Shown piece by piece: positions 13,338-20,561 of a stretch of DNA of 20,561 nt. How positions within the stretch are numbered: position 1 is the first letter of the stretch; each line of letters begins with the position of its first letter. The DNA comes from Euryarchaeota archaeon UBA602 (lineage in GTDB: Archaea > Thermoplasmatota > Poseidoniia > Poseidoniales > Thalassarchaeaceae). The notes below the pieces were generated by a model. The model searched no databases, was not told the DNA's origin, and was given only the letters and a program-made list of their open reading frames with translations. The stretch lies in the NCBI GenBank assembly GCA_002498455.1, contig DAHO01000088.1:1-20561 (forward strand), given 5' to 3'. Position numbers and translations under genes: made by a program.

Positions 13338-15548
13338 TCAACGCGACGAAGGAGGCTTTAATGCAGAGAAAAATCGTCGTATTCCATCGACCATAATTGC
13401 AACCCAATCAATCAATAAATTTCCACGGCCATTCTTTGATCTGGGCATTCCACGAGTGGCCAAATAGGTGAATACAAGGAAAAACCAGAGGAAAAATAGA
13501 ATCGATAACCAAGTAGGAAGCGTACCGATAACCCTCTCGGAACACATCGAATGTCCTGATTCAAGATCCGCATATGATTCACGACAGAACCACTCGGCAG
13601 GGGCCCGAATTGGCTTCACTAAGTTTGCCAAAACGATGAACATCGCAACTATGACACCCATAAGAGCTTCACCAGCTATCATACCCGCAGACAGTAACAA
13701 TCCACGTTTTGACACATCAGTGGCCTGTTCAGAAGCCTCAACTGAAGGCTCTCCCGTCAAGGTCCCGTCGACTCTAAGATGAACTGTGCGCAAGACAAAG
13801 TGGCTGAGCAAACCACCGACAAAAATTGTTGCAGACAAATAGAATGGTAAGTACATCCCAATCGCTACTGACATGACAGGCAAATTTTTCCAGATGATTA
13901 ACACTGCAATCAGGACGCCGAGTCCAAGCATTGGGTAGTTTACTGTACCACCGAAGATGCCTTCGATTAAGGTACCAATGATTTCAGCTTGGGGTGCATC
14001 CAGGGCTGAACTGCAATTGGCAGTCCCGTCAGCATAGTATTTGACAGGATTGGCTTCACAGTATGTTTTGGTAATTCGATATGCATCATTCAATACAACC
14101 AGTGTCAGTGGTGCCATGACTGCACCCGTAAGCACACCGACAATCTCTGCGATTTGTTGCCTCCAAGGTGTGGCTCCGACCAGATGTCCCGTTTTCAGAT
14201 CCTGCATCACATCGCCTGCGATTGCAGCATTGACGGCTACAACACTGGCTATGATTAGTGTAGCAAACATCAATTCCTCTTGTTCCATTCCCAAGACCAG
14301 ATCACCGACGATTACAACCAGTAATGCGGTACCCATTAGAGTCGCAATTGTCATTCCTGAGACGGGTGAATTACTAGAACCAACTACACCCGCGATGTAT
14401 CCCGCGACTGCAGAAAAGAAAAACGCCGTGACTGCAAGGAATAATGACCCAACAGCACCTAAAATCGCAGCTTCAGTAAATGTGGCGCCTTGCTGATTTA
14501 GTCGCCAAGTGTAGAATATGAATGTCAGACAGACAATTGCAATTAATACAGGTAACATTTTCTTCATTGGCAAATCTTGTTCTGTACGCAGCATGCCTTC
14601 TACATCATCTCCAATTTGTGCCCCAAACACACGACTTACACCCGTCATGATCGTTGATCGCATCGACCAAAGTGTCCACAGTCCACCGACAACCATACAG
14701 CCAACCCCTACAAACTTGACATGGGTGCTCCAGAGGGCATGGGCACTGTGTGCTACATCCATACCACCACTTGGCCAACCATGGACAAGTCCGTAAATTG
14801 GAGTGATTAGTACCACACCAAGAATGGCACCTGTAAATATGTAAGATGCTATACGAAGACCTACGATATATCCTACAGAAAGTAGTGCCAATGACAAATC
14901 GGATGCAGCGTACAACCGTGTACCGATAATATCGGCACCGATCATGACCTTAGCCTCTGCAATTTCAAAACCTTTGACAAACCAACCGTAGATAGCACCA
15001 AGTCCAAGCGCATACAGGATAACAATCAGTGAGGAACCTCCTTTTTCACCTGCGACTAAAACTTCCTCGCAGGCAATTCCTTCTGGATACAACAGTGCCT
15101 CTTCAACAATGAAAACACGTCGTAATGCAATCGTAAAGATGGTTCCCAATACACCACCTAAAATTGCTACACAGAAAACCGTGACAAAGTTCATGTCATC
15201 TGCAAACCCCATCACCAATAATGCAGGCATGGTGAAAATGATTCCAGCAGCCAGGGATTCACCTGCTGAGGTCATCGTTTGTACAACGTTGTTCTCAAGG
15301 ATTGTGACATCCTTGAATTTGAGTAATCTAAGCAATAACATCGACATTACAGCAGCTGGAATTGAGGCTGACACCGTCATCCCCATGTACAATCCTAGAT
15401 ATGTATTGGCAGCAGTCATCAATGCACCCAAGACCAGACCGAGTACAATCGCACGAACGGTTAATTCCGCAATGTTTTCCTCAGCAGAAACATAGGGCTG
15501 GTGTCCAGTCGTCACAAAGTGTCGAATTCCAATGGGATTGTCAAACAT
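13338..15548 (-). CDS. OPT-family oligopeptide transporter
   Basis: A 736-residue polytopic membrane protein with roughly 14-16 hydrophobic segments. Members of the oligopeptide transporter family import small peptides, or in some branches metal chelates, with protons. Recognisable parts are VLGLVLGALMTAANTYLGLY and MTVSASIPAAV near residues 35-68, NNVVQTMTSAGESLAAGIIF near 86-105 (a strongly conserved OPT segment), and YPEGIACEEVL near 153-163. DVMQDLKTGHLVGATPWRQQ and the NYPMLGLGVLIAV segment come later. A cysteine-bearing loop (YCEANP ... NCSS) and a late one (FCRESY ... MCSE) probably face outside. The substrate cannot be read from sequence; peptide uptake fits a marine heterotroph. ATG 15548 is used. 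The gene is divergent from the calcium-type ATPase. Confidence 0.93.
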   Translation of the reverse strand: MFDNPIGIRHFVTTGHQPYVSAEENIAELTVRAIVLGLVLGALMTAANTYLGLYMGMTVSASIPAAVMSMLLLRLLKFKDVTILENNVVQTMTSAGESLAAGIIFTMPALLVMGFADDMNFVTVFCVAILGGVLGTIFTIALRRVFIVEEALLYPEGIACEEVLVAGEKGGSSLIVILYALGLGAIYGWFVKGFEIAEAKVMIGADIIGTRLYAASDLSLALLSVGYIVGLRIASYIFTGAILGVVLITPIYGLVHGWPSGGMDVAHSAHALWSTHVKFVGVGCMVVGGLWTLWSMRSTIMTGVSRVFGAQIGDDVEGMLRTEQDLPMKKMLPVLIAIVCLTFIFYTWRLNQQGATFTEAAILGAVGSLFLAVTAFFFSAVAGYIAGVVGSSNSPVSGMTIATLMGTALLVVIVGDLVLGMEQEELMFATLIIASVVAVNAAIAGDVMQDLKTGHLVGATPWRQQIAEIVGVLTGAVMAPLTLVVLNDAYRITKTYCEANPVKYYADGTANCSSALDAPQAEIIGTLIEGIFGGTVNYPMLGLGVLIAVLIIWKNLPVMSVAIGMYLPFYLSATIFVGGLLSHFVLRTVHLRVDGTLTGEPSVEASEQATDVSKRGLLLSAGMIAGEALMGVIVAMFIVLANLVKPIRAPAEWFCRESYADLESGHSMCSERVIGTLPTWLSILFFLWFFLVFTYLATRGMPRSKNGRGNLLIDWVAIMVDGIRRFFSALKPPSSR

Positions 15549-15639
15549 CCGGTCTGCGATGTTGTAAATACAATGGTCCCTTGTGGGACCTTGAACATGA
15601 GCCTCATAAGCAATAAGGGTTCACGCGGACCTGCTGAGT
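15549..15639. promoter_or_regulatory. Divergent OPT/Ca-ATPase promoter region with two stacked dyads
   Basis: Two inverted repeats lie back to back, one base apart: TTGTA-AA-TACAA at 15562-15573 and GGTCCC-TTGT-GGGACC at 15575-15590, both without mismatch. The first contains TATTTA on the minus strand and could be the OPT TATA box, although it lies only about 20 bases before ATG 15548. On the plus strand CATAAGCAATAAGG (15606-15619) is a TATA-like stretch about 25-30 bases before the ATPase ATG, which would suit a leaderless transcript. Confidence 0.45.
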
Positions 15640-18552
15640 ATGGAGGGGGACGCTCAAACAACAGCCCATCCGGAAGGGGATTGGCATGCGTTAAGCTCAG
15701 ACGAAGTCTTGTCTCAACTAGAGTCTCATCATGCAGGTTTGTCGAGTGATGAAGTGTTGCAAAGGCGTGAAAAATATGGTCCGAATAAACTTGCAGAAAA
15801 ACCACCAATTCCTGCCTGGAAGAAGTTTCTAGAGCAGTTTCAAGATCCCATGGTTTACCTCTTGATTGCTGCTGCAATCATCGCGACCATATTCCATCCA
15901 GAAGAATTGGGAACACCGATATTCATCGTATTTGCATTGACATTGAATGCCTTCTTTGGTTATTTACAGGAAGCCAAAGCAGAAGAAGCAATGCAGTCAT
16001 TGAAGAAATTACTCGTCAGTCATTGTGTCGCACTACGAGATGGTACAGAACACAAAGTCAGTACAGATGAATTGGTGATTGGTGACATTATTTGGCTGGA
16101 AGATGGATTGAATGTTCCTGCCGACGTACGCATCCTTGAAGTTCACCAACTGTATATCGATGAGGCTAGTTTGACCGGTGAATCTGATGTTATTCACAAA
16201 CAAACAGACCCCGTTGACGAATCGGCCATTCTGCAAGAACAATCGAATATGGCCTTCATGGGTACAGTCACATCGAGTGGTCGAGCAAAAGCAATCGTGG
16301 TCAGAGTGGGGATGAATACCATTCTCGGTGGGATCGCGTCTGGAATTAGTGACGTCACAACCCCAAAGACACCTCTCGAAATCAAACTTGAGTCACTGGG
16401 TCGTTTTCTCGGTTATGTTGCTGTAACAAGTGCCTCTCTACTGTTGCTCCTGCACGTGGTCAGCGCTTGGTTCAGTGATACGGGTCAATCAATGTACCAG
16501 GTGATCGCTGAGCAATTCCTGATTGCAGTGGCCATATTTGTCGCCATTGTACCCGAAGGTTTGCCAATTATTCTTGTGATTACGTTAGCCATGGGCATGC
16601 GAAACATGGCGAGACAAAAGGCCATTGTCCGACGCATGAAGGCAGTTGAAACTCTAGGTTCTACGACTATCATTTGTACTGATAAGACAGGCACTCTGAC
16701 TCGTAACCAGATGACTGTTCGTGCTTTTTATGTCAATGGTGAAAGTTACGGGGTTTCCGGTCGAGGTTTCGACCCAACTGATGGCAAATTGCAGAAGGGC
16801 GATCAAAACCTCCCCGAAACTGCGCTTGCTGAACTGCATACTGATATCGCATTTAGGCAAGCGATTGCAACATGTCTTCTGTGTCAAAATTCAAACTTGA
16901 ATCTCATAGACGGCATTTGGGAATCAGTTGGTGACCCTACTGATTCTGCTTGCGCCGTGTTTGGATGGAAACTTAAGGAGTCTGTAGATTCCTATCGGCG
17001 TAGACATCCACGATTCAGGGAGTTTACATTTGATCGAACACGTAAGCGAATGACCACCATTCATGAGTTTGATGGGCAGCGTTGGGCATTCTCCAAGGGT
17101 GCTCTAGGTCCATTCATGGGAATTGCTACCCACATATACGAAAATGGAGACGTAGTTCGACTCGAAGGCAAGCACAAGGACAAGATTTCTGAAATCAATC
17201 TTGACTATGCCTCGCGTGCGCTAAGAGTGCTGGCGCTTTGTGCACGTAAGATAGACGATAATGTTGAGATCGATGAAATTGAATCCGTAGAATCGGATAT
17301 GATTTTCCTTGGATTGGTTGGAATCATGGATCCTCCACGTCCAGAGGTCCCGGATTCAATCGCCAAGTGTCACGATGCGGGGATCAGTGTGATGATGATC
17401 ACTGGAGATCAGAGAATGACAGCCATGGCTGTCGGACGTGAAATCGGTATCGTCAACGATGACACTGATCACATGAGTGGTAAGGAACTCCGCGAATGCA
17501 CCGATCAAGAACTCCAAGAGCGGCTTTCTTCGATTGCAGTGTTTAGTCGTGTTACTCCTGATCAAAAATTGCGAATTGTTGAACAATTGCAGTTACAAGG
17601 TCATGTTGTTGCGATGACTGGTGATGGTGACAATGATGCCCCTGCACTTTCACAAGCGAACATCGGAGTTGCGATGGGTAATACGGGCACAGATGTTGCC
17701 CGTGACGCATCCGATATGGTGCTACAAGACGATAATTTCTCAAACATTGTATCTGCTGTCGAGGAAGGTCGAAAGTTGTACCAAAATATTCGAAATTTCG
17801 TACGCTATCAAATTTCAACGAATGTCGCTGCAGTCACATTGGTCATCGTCACAACGTTCTTCCTCGGTTGGAATTTACCACTCACTGCTACTCAGTTGTT
17901 GGTGATTAACATCCTCATGGATGGTCCACCAGCAGTTGCGTTAGGCATTGAGAAACGAAATTCAGATGTCATGAATGAACCGCCAAGGGCTTTAGATGAA
18001 TCACTCCCGAATGGTACAGACATGAGCCTGATTGTTCTACTTGGCATTGTCATGGTTTTGGGTACAGCGGCTGTATTCTGGTTTGCCGGAGGTGGAATCA
18101 TCACAGGCGAGCCATGCTTGGAATACGACGGCCGTGTAGAATCCTCCTGGTTTGAAGATGGCGTGTGCAATGAAGAAGCATGGATGGTCGATGCAGAAAA
18201 TCGATTTGCAGTAGCTCAAACCATGGCATTTGCCGTGTTTATCTTTTACCAATTGTTCAATGTACTCAACTGCCGTAGTGTTGATCAAAGCATCTTTCAA
18301 CTTGGTATATTCAACAATAGGGCCATTACAATCTCTTTTATCATCAGCGCTACCTTCCTCTTCGCAATGGTACAAGGCGCAAACTTCACAGTACCTCTGA
18401 TTGGCTTACAGATTGGCGATTTCTTGTCTGTCGTTCCGCTAAAACCAATTGAGTGGTTAATCGTCTTCTCTACAGCGTCCAGTGTATTATTCGTCGATGA
18501 AGTTCGCAAGAATTTCCAGCGCGTTTCTTCGTCTCAAAATGCCAAGAGGTGA
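15640..18552 (+). CDS. P2-type calcium-transporting ATPase
   Basis: A 970-residue P-type ATPase of the SERCA/PMCA group that pumps cations, probably Ca2+, out of the cell at the cost of ATP. Motifs in order: TGES in the actuator domain (179-182), PEGL in helix M4 (305-308), phosphorylation loop CTDKTGTLT with the acceptor Asp at 348, SKGA in the nucleotide domain, TGDQ, and TGDGDNDAPAL near 660. In M5, QISTNVAAV has Ala where SERCA has the site-I Glu. In M6, INILMDGPPAVALG keeps Asn and Asp but has Met in place of Thr. That matches PMCA, so a single ion site is inferred. A Cys-bearing extracellular-type loop follows M7. The stop TGA lies within the SD of mqnE. Confidence 0.93.
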   Translation: MEGDAQTTAHPEGDWHALSSDEVLSQLESHHAGLSSDEVLQRREKYGPNKLAEKPPIPAWKKFLEQFQDPMVYLLIAAAIIATIFHPEELGTPIFIVFALTLNAFFGYLQEAKAEEAMQSLKKLLVSHCVALRDGTEHKVSTDELVIGDIIWLEDGLNVPADVRILEVHQLYIDEASLTGESDVIHKQTDPVDESAILQEQSNMAFMGTVTSSGRAKAIVVRVGMNTILGGIASGISDVTTPKTPLEIKLESLGRFLGYVAVTSASLLLLLHVVSAWFSDTGQSMYQVIAEQFLIAVAIFVAIVPEGLPIILVITLAMGMRNMARQKAIVRRMKAVETLGSTTIICTDKTGTLTRNQMTVRAFYVNGESYGVSGRGFDPTDGKLQKGDQNLPETALAELHTDIAFRQAIATCLLCQNSNLNLIDGIWESVGDPTDSACAVFGWKLKESVDSYRRRHPRFREFTFDRTRKRMTTIHEFDGQRWAFSKGALGPFMGIATHIYENGDVVRLEGKHKDKISEINLDYASRALRVLALCARKIDDNVEIDEIESVESDMIFLGLVGIMDPPRPEVPDSIAKCHDAGISVMMITGDQRMTAMAVGREIGIVNDDTDHMSGKELRECTDQELQERLSSIAVFSRVTPDQKLRIVEQLQLQGHVVAMTGDGDNDAPALSQANIGVAMGNTGTDVARDASDMVLQDDNFSNIVSAVEEGRKLYQNIRNFVRYQISTNVAAVTLVIVTTFFLGWNLPLTATQLLVINILMDGPPAVALGIEKRNSDVMNEPPRALDESLPNGTDMSLIVLLGIVMVLGTAAVFWFAGGGIITGEPCLEYDGRVESSWFEDGVCNEEAWMVDAENRFAVAQTMAFAVFIFYQLFNVLNCRSVDQSIFQLGIFNNRAITISFIISATFLFAMVQGANFTVPLIGLQIGDFLSVVPLKPIEWLIVFSTASSVLFVDEVRKNFQRVSSSQNAKR
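18546..18552 (+). promoter_or_regulatory. Shine-Dalgarno site of mqnE, overlapping the ATPase stop
   Basis: GAGGTGA, which includes the TGA stop of the ATPase, lies four bases before TTG 18557. The match to archaeal SD and the spacing equal those of proS. Coupled translation of the ATPase and mqnE is likely. Confidence 0.6.
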
Positions 18553-18556
18553 TCGC

Positions 18557-19786
18557 TTGAAATCTTGGACTTCAGACGCGCAAAGTTGCGGTGTTAACCC
18601 TGATTGGCTTACATTACTTGACGGGATGTTGTCTCCAACGAGTGAATATCCAGATGAGCTCCAAACAGTCGTTCAATCCATGCGGGAGGGTCTAAATCTC
18701 ACCGTAGAACAGGGTTTGATTCTATGGAACTATCCTGATCTCAATATGATTGGCCACTTGGCCAGTCTCTCGAAACAGGCTCGGTTCGGTAAACAGGTCT
18801 TTTTCAATTCTAACCTACATGTCAATCAAACGAATATTTGTACACTAGCTTGTAAATTCTGTGCTTTCCGTCGAGGGAAGCGCGCGAAAGATGCGTATGC
18901 ATTATCTGTCTCGGAATATCTTTCGCGAATTGAGCCCTATGAAGGCCGAATCGATGAGGTTCATACAGTCGGTGGCCTTCACCCTGATTGGGATGTTGAG
19001 TACTACGAGGAACTGTACACTGCATCAAAAAAATTGTATCCCCATATCCACATCAAATCACTTTCTGCAGTTGAGGTGAAACATATCGCAGAAATGAGTG
19101 GCTTACCGACTCGCGAGTTACTCAAGCGACTGCAACGCGCCGGTCTAGATTCATTGCCGGGCGGTGGTGCTGAAATCTTGGATGATGCCGTCCGAAATAT
19201 CATCTGTTTTGGCAAGGAATCCAGTGAGGAATATATTGCGATACACCGTGATGCACATTCAATTGGTATGCCTACGAATTGTACCATGTTATTTGGAACA
19301 ATTGAGACGGTTCGACAGCGTATTGAACACTTGTGTAAGTTGAGAAATTTGCAAAACGAATCTCACGGGTTCCAGTGTTTCGTCCCTTATCCTTATCTCC
19401 CAGATAATTCTCGTTTACCCGAAGCTCAACTCGCGAGCGGTTCAGAGATTTTGCGTATGATTGCCGTATCTAGACTGATGTTGCACAACATCCCCCACAT
19501 CAAGGCCTATCGTATGAACATCGGTGACAAGATTTCAGAACTCGCTTTGCATTACGGGGCCGACGATTTTGATGGTACTGTCGGACACGAGGAAATTATG
19601 CATGAAGCGGGTTCGATGACAAACTTGAGTTATTCAAAGAAACAATTGACGAAGTTCATTACTGACGCAAAAGGAATTCCAGTGCAGCGTAATTCAATAT
19701 ACACAAAATTCCGTAGATTTGACGATGATGATGGTAATTCTCAGTTCATCAGCCTACCCATAATTAGCATGGGGGTTGGAGAATGA
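18557..19786 (+). CDS. mqnE: Aminofutalosine synthase (radical SAM), futalosine menaquinone pathway
   Basis: A radical SAM enzyme of about 409 residues. MqnE joins the adenosyl radical from SAM to 3-[(1-carboxyvinyl)oxy]benzoate, giving aminofutalosine. FNSNLHVNQTNICTLACKFC carries the 4Fe-4S cluster cysteines at 95, 99 and 102 (Cx3Cx2C). GGLHPDWDVEYYEELY, HIKSLSAVEVKHIAEMSGL and AGLDSLPGGGAEIL are the segments that favour MqnE over the related MqnC and CofH. GFQCFVPYPYLPDNSRLP follows near the end. TTG 18557 is chosen for its strong SD; ATG 18539, overlapping the ATPase by 14 bases, is the alternative. Immediate overlap with mqnA confirms the pathway. Confidence 0.9.
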   Translation: MKSWTSDAQSCGVNPDWLTLLDGMLSPTSEYPDELQTVVQSMREGLNLTVEQGLILWNYPDLNMIGHLASLSKQARFGKQVFFNSNLHVNQTNICTLACKFCAFRRGKRAKDAYALSVSEYLSRIEPYEGRIDEVHTVGGLHPDWDVEYYEELYTASKKLYPHIHIKSLSAVEVKHIAEMSGLPTRELLKRLQRAGLDSLPGGGAEILDDAVRNIICFGKESSEEYIAIHRDAHSIGMPTNCTMLFGTIETVRQRIEHLCKLRNLQNESHGFQCFVPYPYLPDNSRLPEAQLASGSEILRMIAVSRLMLHNIPHIKAYRMNIGDKISELALHYGADDFDGTVGHEEIMHEAGSMTNLSYSKKQLTKFITDAKGIPVQRNSIYTKFRRFDDDDGNSQFISLPIISMGVGE

Positions 19787-20561
19787 ATCGCTGGCATCAT
19801 ATTCTGGGCAAAGTCGCATTTGTGAACTGTGACCCGCTCTTTCACGAATTGCCAGATCCTTGGGAAATTCTGCATGCACCCCCTTCATGGTTGACTGGAC
19901 ATGTACTACGTCGTGATTGTTTGTTGGCCCCTATTCCTACAGCGGATTTCGCCAAAAATGCCGATCAGTTACAATTGTTGCCAAACATCTGCATTGCATC
20001 AGATGGTGCGGTGGGATCTGTCCTTTTGTTTGGAAATAGGGACCCATCGTTGATGCGTGATGTTGCATTGCCGACGGACTCTGCCACCTCAAGAAAACTC
20101 TGCATGTGGATTTTGAAGCAAATGGGTTTGAATCCTAGACCGGTAGATATGGGGCCTGACCTCGGTCAGATGTTAGAGCGATGTGACGGTGCCCTCCTAA
20201 TCGGTGATCGAGCCCTCGATGAAGCTGCTCGACACCCCGAATTGGTTCGCATGGATCTAGGTGAGGCCTGGAAGGACTGGACGGGTTTTCCGATGGTCTT
20301 TGCAGTCTATGCAGCACGAATTGATGCACCTGCAGGGCCTTTGAAAGCTGCTCATGAATTGTTGTTGGAGCAATTGAATGCATTTGAGCAATCGGGTGAT
20401 GTACGCTCGAAAATCATTGACGCCACATCCAATCGGAGTGGATTCTCACTAAAGCGCATTGACAAATATTTCGACGAGGTCATTAATCGACTCGATGCTG
20501 ATGGTCAAAAAGGCCTGGATTATTTCCTTACAGAAGTTTGTGAATTGCAGGATTATCAATT
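19783..20561 (+). CDS. mqnA: Chorismate dehydratase, 3' end outside the window
   Basis: MqnA removes water from chorismate to give 3-[(1-carboxyvinyl)oxy]benzoate, the substrate of MqnE. The ORF starts with ATG 19783 in an ATGA overlap with the mqnE stop, after the SD-like GGAGA. It stays open for 259 codons to the window end, which is nearly the full family length. Recognisable parts are KVAFVNCDPLFHEL at the N-terminus, APPSWLTGHVLRRDCLLAPI, CIASDGAVGSVLLF, GALLIGDRAL, and DLGEAWKDWTGFPMVFAVYAAR, the typical MqnA signature with W..WTG.P..FA. With mqnE it supplies the first two steps of the futalosine route to menaquinone; MqnB/MqnC/MqnD are not in view. Confidence 0.92.
   Translation, partial: MNRWHHILGKVAFVNCDPLFHELPDPWEILHAPPSWLTGHVLRRDCLLAPIPTADFAKNADQLQLLPNICIASDGAVGSVLLFGNRDPSLMRDVALPTDSATSRKLCMWILKQMGLNPRPVDMGPDLGQMLERCDGALLIGDRALDEAARHPELVRMDLGEAWKDWTGFPMVFAVYAARIDAPAGPLKAAHELLLEQLNAFEQSGDVRSKIIDATSNRSGFSLKRIDKYFDEVINRLDADGQKGLDYFLTEVCELQDYQ

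Noticed and set aside
13279..13407. N-terminal extension of the transketolase N-terminal subunit
   Set aside because: It overlaps the end of the OPT transporter and is unlike transketolase; the family begins near residue 44 of that frame.
14041..14496. A 151-codon open frame on the plus strand inside the OPT gene
   Set aside because: It is antisense to a strongly conserved membrane protein; its Thr/Ala/Pro-rich composition is what the complement of hydrophobic codons gives.
1..20561. Search for tRNA/rRNA genes, CRISPR repeats, insertion sequences and attachment sites
   Set aside because: No cloverleaf-like segment, direct repeat array, transposase or integrase was seen on reading, and the gaps between genes are all about 100 bases or less.

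Overview
The window reads as a compact archaeal chromosome segment, most likely from a marine Thermoplasmatota of the Poseidoniales / Marine Group II type. That placement is inferred from gene content. Supporting it are an archaeal EF-2 carrying the diphthamide histidine, isopentenyl phosphate kinase of the archaeal mevalonate pathway, KptA with the N-terminal zinc finger I recall from haloarchaeal KptA, a split transketolase, archaeal-type prolyl-tRNA synthetase, and several small zinc-ribbon proteins. I see no mobile elements, CRISPR array, tRNA or rRNA. Nothing suggests recent transfer. No stretch longer than about 100 bases lacks a gene.

Layout. 1-411 is the end of EF-2. 412-3009 (minus) is an isoprenoid module: isopentenyl phosphate kinase, then one ORF joining type I IPP isomerase to a GGPP-synthase-like prenyltransferase. 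3039-3362 is a small zinc-ribbon protein, facing kptA (3363-4076, minus). 4173-7457 (plus) holds a thiolase, a double zinc-ribbon protein with a TerB-like segment, and an actin-family protein that resembles bacterial MamK. 7458-8054 (minus) is a membrane protein with a C-terminal zinc ribbon. 8145-10863 (plus) is CoaBC and ProRS. 10864-15548 (minus) is an OPT-family transporter, the two transketolase subunits and a small membrane protein. 15640 to the window end (plus) is a calcium-type P2 ATPase followed by MqnE and MqnA of the futalosine menaquinone pathway.

How the genes work together. The isoprenoid module would turn isopentenyl phosphate into IPP, DMAPP and then a long prenyl diphosphate, the precursor of archaeal lipids and of a quinone tail. 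MqnA and MqnE would start the menaquinone head group from chorismate, and transketolase supplies pentose and tetrose phosphates. The OPT transporter and thiolase fit a heterotroph living on peptides and fatty acids.

Most striking points. (1) All four convergent gene pairs abut with zero spacing, and all share one hexamer, TGATTA or its reverse complement, which makes both stop codons. (2) The actin-like protein matches MamK more closely than MreB from what I can recall. (3) Inside the isomerase-prenyltransferase fusion, a Shine-Dalgarno-like sequence precedes an in-frame ATG exactly at the domain linker, so one ORF may yield two products. (4) CoaC appears to lack its catalytic histidine, and ProRS has lost most of its zinc cysteines.
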